Shown here piece after piece: positions 59,520 to 64,000 of a DNA stretch of 64,000 nt; the stretch's first letter is position 1, and every line of letters begins with the position of its first letter. The stretch is from an uncultured Burkholderiales bacterium (lineage in GTDB: Bacteria > Pseudomonadota > Gammaproteobacteria > Burkholderiales > Burkholderiaceae): positions 26,987 to 90,986 of the forward strand of contig CAMLJY010000019.1 of assembly GCA_946480465.1 (NCBI GenBank), in the 5' to 3' direction. Both the position numbers and the translations under genes were made by a program. Under the pieces are notes generated by a model. It searched no databases, had not been told where the DNA came from, and saw only the letters and a list, made by a program, of their open reading frames with translations.

Positions 59520-60242
59520 TCACTCGCCGGGTGCCGGCGTGCGGGCGACGACCCAGGCCTGGACACCCGCCGCGCCGGCGCGCAGCAGCACCTCTGCGCA
59601 GGCGGCGGTGGTGGCGCCGGTGGTCATCACGTCGTCCACCAGGGCGATCTGGCGGCCCTCGATCGTGCGCTGGCGGGCGGGCTCCACGCACAGTGCGCCC
59701 GCCAGGTTCTGCAGGCGCTGTTCGCGTGCCAGGCCGACCTGGTGCGGCGTGTCGCGCAGGCGCAGCAAAGCGTGTGCGTCCGCCGGCAGGCCGAGGGCAT
59801 GCGCAACGCGGTGCGCGATTTCCCAGGCCTGGTTGAGGCCCCGCTCGGCCAGCCGCTGGGCACTCAGCGGCACCGGCAGCACGAGCAGGTCGAGCGATTC
59901 GCCGGCATGCCGAACGGCCCTGGCCAGGGCAGCGGCCAGCGGCGCGGCCTCGATCACCTCGCCATGGAACTTCAAGCGCGTGATCAAGCGGTCCCAGGGA
60001 AAGCCGTAGTCGCCGGCGCACACGCAGCGCCGGAATGGCAGCGGATGCCGGATGCAGTGGGCGCACGGCGTGTCCTGGGTCGGCAGCCGGAGTGCGCAAT
60101 GCGGGCAGCGCGGTACCGGTGGGGCGAAGCGGGAGAGGCATGCGCTGCACAGCGCCTGGCCGCTCCATTCGCGGCACAGCGGGCATTGCCGAGGACCGCC
60201 GGCCGGCAGGCGCAGGATCCGGCCGGTGAGTGAGCGCAGCAT
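59520..60242 (-). CDS. comF: ComF family phosphoribosyltransferase-like protein
   Basis: A 240-residue protein needed for DNA uptake in some bacteria. The N-terminal zinc-finger region has four CxxC pairs (CPLC, CSAC, CPHC, CAHC). The phosphoribosyltransferase domain carries the PRPP loop IALVDDVMTTGATTAAC near residue 204. RLAERGLNQAWEIA is the typical ComF segment. ATG 60242 was chosen; ATG 60266 is in frame and would share CATG with the divergent gene's start. Confidence 0.92.
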   Translation of the reverse strand: MLRSLTGRILRLPAGGPRQCPLCREWSGQALCSACLSRFAPPVPRCPHCALRLPTQDTPCAHCIRHPLPFRRCVCAGDYGFPWDRLITRLKFHGEVIEAAPLAAALARAVRHAGESLDLLVLPVPLSAQRLAERGLNQAWEIAHRVAHALGLPADAHALLRLRDTPHQVGLAREQRLQNLAGALCVEPARQRTIEGRQIALVDDVMTTGATTAACAEVLLRAGAAGVQAWVVARTPAPGE

Positions 60243-60250
60243 CGGCTCAA

Positions 60251-60256
60251 TATACT
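60251..60256 (+). promoter_or_regulatory. -10-like TATACT before BioC-like gene
   Basis: TATACT is followed by 8 bases and ATG 60265, giving a predicted leader of one or two bases. There is no ribosome-binding site. Confidence 0.45.
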
Positions 60257-60264
60257 GCCCGCCC

Positions 60265-61173
60265 ATGCCGCAGACGCCCCGCATCGATGGCCGTGCAGCG
60301 GCCCACGTGCTCGACCGCTTCGCGCGGGCAGAAGACGCGCCCTGGCTGCACCAGGAGGTCGCGCGCCGCATGGCCGAGCGCTTGCCGCTGATCAAGCAGG
60401 CACCGTCGAACTGGCTCGACTGGTGGGCCTTCAGCGGTGGCGGCATGGCGGCGGTCGCGGCCGTGCTGCCGAATGCGCGGCGCACCGCCGTCGAGCCCAC
60501 CCCGGCCCTGCGCGAACGCAGTGCGCACGCCACCCGGGCGCCGTGGTGGCGCAGCTGGCTGCCGGGCGCGGCGCCATCCGTGGCCGCTGTCGCGGAGTCC
60601 GAGGTGCCCGCCGGCGCCGCAGGGATGCTGTGGGCCAACATGGTCCTGCATCTCGCGGCCGATCCGATCGGGCTGATGGCGCAATGGCAGCGCGCGCTCG
60701 CGGTGGACGGGTTCCTGATGTTCTCGACCGTCGGCCCCGACACGCTGCTCGAGCTGCGCGAGGTCTACCGCGACGCCGGCTGGCCCGCGCCGCACCCGCC
60801 TTTCGTCGACATGCACGACATCGGCGACCAGCTCGTGCAGCAGGGCTTCGCCGATCCGGTGATGGACCAGGAGACGCTGCGGCTGCACTGGTCGACGCCC
60901 GAATCCCTGCTGGCTGAATTACGCGGCCTGGGTGCCAACCTCGGCAGCGATCGGCCCCATGGCCTGCGCACGCCGCGCTGGAAAGAGCGCCTGCTGGCGG
61001 CCCTGCGCGCGCGTGCGGGTGCCGATGGCCGCATCACGCTGCGATTCGAGCTGGTCTATGGCCATGCCTTCAAGGCCGCGCCGCGGCCGGCACCGGGCGC
61101 GCCGGCCACGGTGTCGCTCGATCAGGTGCGGGCGTCGCTCGCGGCGCACCGGCGGGGGCCGAAGAGCTCGTAG
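60265..61173 (+). CDS. BioC-like SAM methyltransferase-fold protein
   Basis: A 302-residue protein resembling malonyl-ACP O-methyltransferases. IDGRAAAHVLDRFARAEDAPWLHQEVARRM at the start is BioC-like (in contiguous parts). So are VLHLAADPIGLMAQWQRALAVDGFLMFSTVGPDTLLELREVY and PHPPFVDMHDIGDQLV. The SAM-binding glycine motif is replaced by WLDWWAFSGGGMAAV, lacking the acidic-GxGxG pattern. Activity is uncertain; it may bind SAM differently or act in biotin synthesis in another way. No other bio gene is nearby. Confidence 0.83.
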   Translation: MPQTPRIDGRAAAHVLDRFARAEDAPWLHQEVARRMAERLPLIKQAPSNWLDWWAFSGGGMAAVAAVLPNARRTAVEPTPALRERSAHATRAPWWRSWLPGAAPSVAAVAESEVPAGAAGMLWANMVLHLAADPIGLMAQWQRALAVDGFLMFSTVGPDTLLELREVYRDAGWPAPHPPFVDMHDIGDQLVQQGFADPVMDQETLRLHWSTPESLLAELRGLGANLGSDRPHGLRTPRWKERLLAALRARAGADGRITLRFELVYGHAFKAAPRPAPGAPATVSLDQVRASLAAHRRGPKSS

Positions 61174-61181
61174 TGCCTGGT

Positions 61182-61187
61182 TAGAAT
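61182..61187 (+). promoter_or_regulatory. -10-like TAGAAT for DUF2244-cox genes
   Basis: TAGAAT followed by CCGCCAG, 75 bases before the DUF2244 gene. The likely promoter of DUF2244-coxB-coxA; no strong -35 box. Confidence 0.45.
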
Positions 61188-61262
61188 CCGCCAGTTTTGC
61201 CGGCTCCCGGTTCGGGTGCGGGCGGCCGTACCCCGACGCACCCGAGGCACCCGACTCCAGCC

Positions 61263-61835
61263 ATGAACGCCACCGTCGCCAACCGTCCCTGGGCTCCGCA
61301 GGCCTTGTCGCGGCGCGATGCGGGTTGGCGCTTCGGCCGCCGCGATGCCGCGGCGGGCGCCTGGCTCTGGGACCTGCGCCGCAATTGCTCCTTTTCGCCG
61401 CGGCAGCTGCTGTCGGCCTACCTGCTGTTGTGCGCGCTGGCCGGCGTCGTCGGGCTCGGATTCTTGCTGCAGGGCGTGGAGGCCGTGCTGGTCTTCACCG
61501 GCCTGGAGCTGCTGGCCGTCGGTATCGCCATGCTGGTGATGGCGCGCCACGCGGGCGATCGCGAGGTGATCACGTTGGCCGACCGCCAGATGGCCGTCGA
61601 GCAGCACGTGGGCCCGCTGGTGGAGTGCACGCGCTTCCATGCCGACTGGGTGCGCGTCGAACCAAGTGCCGGCGAAGGTTCGCTGGTGGAGTTGTCGGGC
61701 GAGGGTCGCAGTGTGCGCGTCGGCCGGCACCTGCGTCCGGAGTGGCGCGACGAACTGGCGCAGGAACTGCGCCGGGCCCTGCGCCAGTCGCAGGCGGCCG
61801 GCGAGCGGGATTGGGATCAAGAAACTCAAGCATGA
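61263..61835 (+). CDS. DUF2244 membrane protein
   Basis: A 190-residue inner-membrane protein with two helices (about 52-70 and 74-95). The WDLRRNCSFSPRQLLSAYLLL start and the cytoplasmic REVITLADRQMAVEQ and RVEPSAGEGSLVELSGEGRSVRVGRHL (in contiguous parts) match DUF2244. Such genes often precede coxB in this order, so a role in oxidase assembly is suspected but unproven. The stop overlaps coxB by 4 bases. Confidence 0.9.
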   Translation: MNATVANRPWAPQALSRRDAGWRFGRRDAAAGAWLWDLRRNCSFSPRQLLSAYLLLCALAGVVGLGFLLQGVEAVLVFTGLELLAVGIAMLVMARHAGDREVITLADRQMAVEQHVGPLVECTRFHADWVRVEPSAGEGSLVELSGEGRSVRVGRHLRPEWRDELAQELRRALRQSQAAGERDWDQETQA

Positions 61836-63019
61836 CGATGAACACGACAAAGACGCTTTGCCATCGCATCGCCGGCGCCACCGCCGGCTTGGCGGCCTTC
61901 CTCGCCGTGCAGGCCGCGCAAGCGGCTCAGGCGGTCGGCGACCTGCCTGGGGGTCCCGCCAAGAACCAGTTGGACCTGCACCCGCCCGTCACGCGCATCG
62001 CGACCGACGTCCAGGGCCTGCACTACTTCATGCTGATCGTCTGCCTGGTGATCTTCATCGGCGTCTTCGGCGTGATGTTCTATTCGATCTTCAAGCACCG
62101 GAAGTCGATCGGCGCCAAGCCGGCCAACTTCCACGAGAGCGTCGCGGTCGAGATCGCCTGGACCATCGTCCCTTTCCTCATCGTCATCGTGATGGGCATG
62201 GCTGCCACCCGCACCGTGGTGGCGATGAAGGACACCAGCAACCCCGACCTGACCATCAAGGCCACCGGCTACCAGTGGAAGTGGGGCTATGACTACCTGA
62301 AGGGCGAAGGCGAGGGCATCGGCTTCCTCGCGACGCTCGACGTCAACCAGCGCCAGCTGTCCGACGCCGGCACGCCCGCCGGCGACGATTACCTGCTGAA
62401 GGTCGACAACCCGCTCGTGGTGCCGGTGGACCGCAAGATCCGCATCATCACGACCGCCAACGACGTGATCCACGCCTGGATGGTGCCGTCCCTCGCGGTG
62501 AAGCAGGACGCGATTCCCGGCTTCGTGCGCGACACCTGGTTCCGCGCCACCAAGACCGGCGACTTCTACGGCCAGTGTGCCGAACTGTGCGGCAAGGAAC
62601 ACGCCTACATGCCGATTCACGTCAAGGTCGTCTCACAAGCCGACTACACGAAGTGGGTCGAGGCCAAGCGCAAGGAAATCGCCGCCAAGGCGGATGACCC
62701 GGCCAAGGTGTGGCAGCTCGACGAGATGGTCGCGCGGGGTGCGAAGGTCTATACCGCCAACTGCGCGGTGTGCCACAAGCCCGATGGTTCCGGCGCCGGT
62801 CCGATCAAGCCGCTGGACAAGTCGCCCATCGTGCTCGACGCGGACAAGGGCAAGCAGATCAACATCGTGCTGCATGGCGCGGCCAATGGCGCCATGCCGC
62901 CCTGGAAGTCGCTGTCCGACACCGACATCGCCTCGGTCATCACGTACACGAAGAACGCCTGGTCCAACAAGACCGGCCAGATCGTCCAGCCGGCCGACAT
63001 CGTCGCGGCGCGCAAGTAA
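61832..63019 (+). CDS. coxB: cytochrome c oxidase subunit II with C-terminal cytochrome c domain
   Basis: A 395-residue CuA subunit. It has a signal sequence (about 1-36) and two transmembrane helices (about 64-86 and 107-127). The CuA ligands are H214, C249, E251, C253, H257 and M260. A c-type haem domain follows with CAVCH at 311-315 and a likely distal Met at 355 (AMPPW), so this is a caa3-type fusion. It accepts electrons from cytochrome c and passes them to CoxA. It is translationally coupled to DUF2244 by an ATGA overlap. Confidence 0.96.
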   Translation: MTMNTTKTLCHRIAGATAGLAAFLAVQAAQAAQAVGDLPGGPAKNQLDLHPPVTRIATDVQGLHYFMLIVCLVIFIGVFGVMFYSIFKHRKSIGAKPANFHESVAVEIAWTIVPFLIVIVMGMAATRTVVAMKDTSNPDLTIKATGYQWKWGYDYLKGEGEGIGFLATLDVNQRQLSDAGTPAGDDYLLKVDNPLVVPVDRKIRIITTANDVIHAWMVPSLAVKQDAIPGFVRDTWFRATKTGDFYGQCAELCGKEHAYMPIHVKVVSQADYTKWVEAKRKEIAAKADDPAKVWQLDEMVARGAKVYTANCAVCHKPDGSGAGPIKPLDKSPIVLDADKGKQINIVLHGAANGAMPPWKSLSDTDIASVITYTKNAWSNKTGQIVQPADIVAARK

Positions 63020-63053
63020 TCTCGAATCCCAAGATCGCTGAAAGGCCCAGTCA

Positions 63054-64000
63054 ATGAGCGCCGTTCTTCCCCCGCACGCCGCGCCTGACCACCACGGTCA
63101 TCACCACGGTCACGCCCACGACGATCACCACGACCACCACGCGCCGACCGGCTGGCGGCGCTGGGTGTTCGCGACGAACCACAAGGACATCGGGACGCTG
63201 TACCTGCTGTTCTCGTTCACGATGCTGATGATCGGCGGCGTCCTCGCGCTGTGCATCCGCGCTGAACTGTTCCAGCCCGGCCTGCAGTTCTTCAACCCCG
63301 AACTGTTCAACTCGTTCACCACGATGCACGGGCTGATCATGGTGTTCGGCGCGATCATGCCGGCCTTCGTCGGCTTCGCGAACTGGATGATCCCGCTGCA
63401 GATCGGCGCGTCCGACATGGCCTTCGCGCGGATGAACAACTTCAGCTTCTGGCTGATGATCCCCGCGGCCATCATGCTGGTGGGCTCGTTCTTCATGCCC
63501 GGCGGCGCGCCCGCCGCGGGCTGGACGCTCTACGCGCCGCTGACGCTGCAGATGGGCCCCTCGATGGACGCCGGCATCTTCGCGATGCACATCATGGGCG
63601 CCTCGTCGATCATGGGCTCGATCAACATCATCGTCACGATCCTGAACATGCGCGCGCCCGGCATGACGCTGATGAAGATGCCGCTGTTCGCCTGGACCTG
63701 GCTGATCACCGCCTACCTGCTGATCGCGGTGATGCCGGTGCTCGCCGGCGCCATCACGATGACGCTGACCGACCGCCACTTCGGCACCAGCTTCTTCACG
63801 CCGGCCGGCGGCGGTGACCCGATCATGTACCAGCACATCTTCTGGTTCTTCGGGCACCCCGAGGTCTACATCATGATCCTGCCGGCGTTCGGCATCGTCA
63901 GCGCCATCATCCCGGCCTTCGCCCGCAAGCGCCTGTTCGGCTACACCTCGATGGTGTACGCGACCGCCTCGATCGCGATCCTGTCCTTCATCGTGTGGGC
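63054..64000 (+). CDS. coxA: cytochrome c oxidase subunit I (partial, C-terminus outside window)
   Basis: The catalytic haem-copper subunit; 315 codons lie in the window and the frame runs off the right edge. The N-terminal ~30 residues are strongly His/Asp-rich. Helices follow with haem a ligand H92 ([11 protein letters not shown]) and the CuB site H268-P-E-V-Y272 ([10 protein letters not shown]). GAAAGG-like sequence precedes the ATG, 34 bases after coxB. DUF2970, assembly factors and coxC would be expected beyond the window. Confidence 0.97.
   Translation, partial: MSAVLPPHAAPDHHGHHHGHAHDDHHDHHAPTGWRRWVFATNHKDIGTLYLLFSFTMLMIGGVLALCIRAELFQPGLQFFNPELFNSFTTMHGLIMVFGAIMPAFVGFANWMIPLQIGASDMAFARMNNFSFWLMIPAAIMLVGSFFMPGGAPAAGWTLYAPLTLQMGPSMDAGIFAMHIMGASSIMGSINIIVTILNMRAPGMTLMKMPLFAWTWLITAYLLIAVMPVLAGAITMTLTDRHFGTSFFTPAGGGDPIMYQHIFWFFGHPEVYIMILPAFGIVSAIIPAFARKRLFGYTSMVYATASIAILSFIVW

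Overview
This is a high-GC chromosomal window with strong codon bias and almost no non-coding space. Gene content and order point to a betaproteobacterium of the Burkholderiales, probably in the Rubrivivax/Leptothrix/Ideonella neighbourhood; that placement is inference. The pointers are accB-accC-prmA-DUF3426, ttcA-folB, thiD-like/rubredoxin/pilGHIJ-chpA, yqgE-ruvX-pyrR-pyrB-pyrC', and comF/BioC-like/coxB/coxA. I see no tRNA, rRNA, CRISPR array, insertion sequence, prophage or plasmid feature. No gene-free stretch exceeds 300 bases; the longest are about 227 bases (32469-32695) and 209 bases (24517-24725).

Layout. 1-5818: a dacB fragment divergent from tsaB-rimI-udg, then a PAS-GGDEF-degenerate EAL protein. 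5924-8814: glmU and two lipoprotein genes. 8858-13593: ttcA-folB-SDR reading left, a MidA-type methyltransferase and a DUF2905 gene reading right, then cca. 13646-17539: soluble lytic transglycosylase, GST and a LysR regulator facing a DUF2917 gene. 17908-19672: TfoX-like gene, 5-formyl-THF cyclo-ligase and OmpW. 19844-24516: accB-accC-prmA-DUF3426-PfkB kinase operon. 24726-32468: mpl-yqiA-RNase II-like-tonB-aroE-mtgA-hypothetical-tlpA on one strand, mostly overlapping or closely spaced. 32696-35798: mutarotase, hemL and a ThiD-like kinase.

35957-48190 is the most specialised region: rubredoxin, then pilG, pilH, pilI, pilJ and a 2360-residue ChpA/PilL-type hybrid kinase, then a GAF-GGDEF diguanylate cyclase. 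Together they form a type IV pilus chemosensory system with a c-di-GMP output gene beside it. No CheR/PilK or CheB/ChpB adaptation gene is present. 48197-55690: photolyase, yqgE-ruvX-pyrR-pyrB-pyrC'-acyltransferase and a degenerate HD-GYP protein. 55781-61173: gpmA, rhodanese, grxC, secB, gpsA, trmL, comF and a BioC-like gene. 61263-64000: DUF2244, coxB (with fused cytochrome c) and the start of coxA.

No wholly new multi-gene system stands out; the genes are mainly conserved housekeeping loci. The unusual signals are small-scale. At least nine start codons (genes or short leader frames) have a -10-like hexamer only 6-11 bases upstream, suggesting leaderless mRNAs. Three tiny leader frames of 25, 25 and 20 codons end in an ATGA overlap with the next gene. 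Two of these carry the same 14-base motif followed by a GC-rich hairpin. Several enzymes lack expected catalytic residues (PyrC', HD-GYP, EAL, BioC-like).
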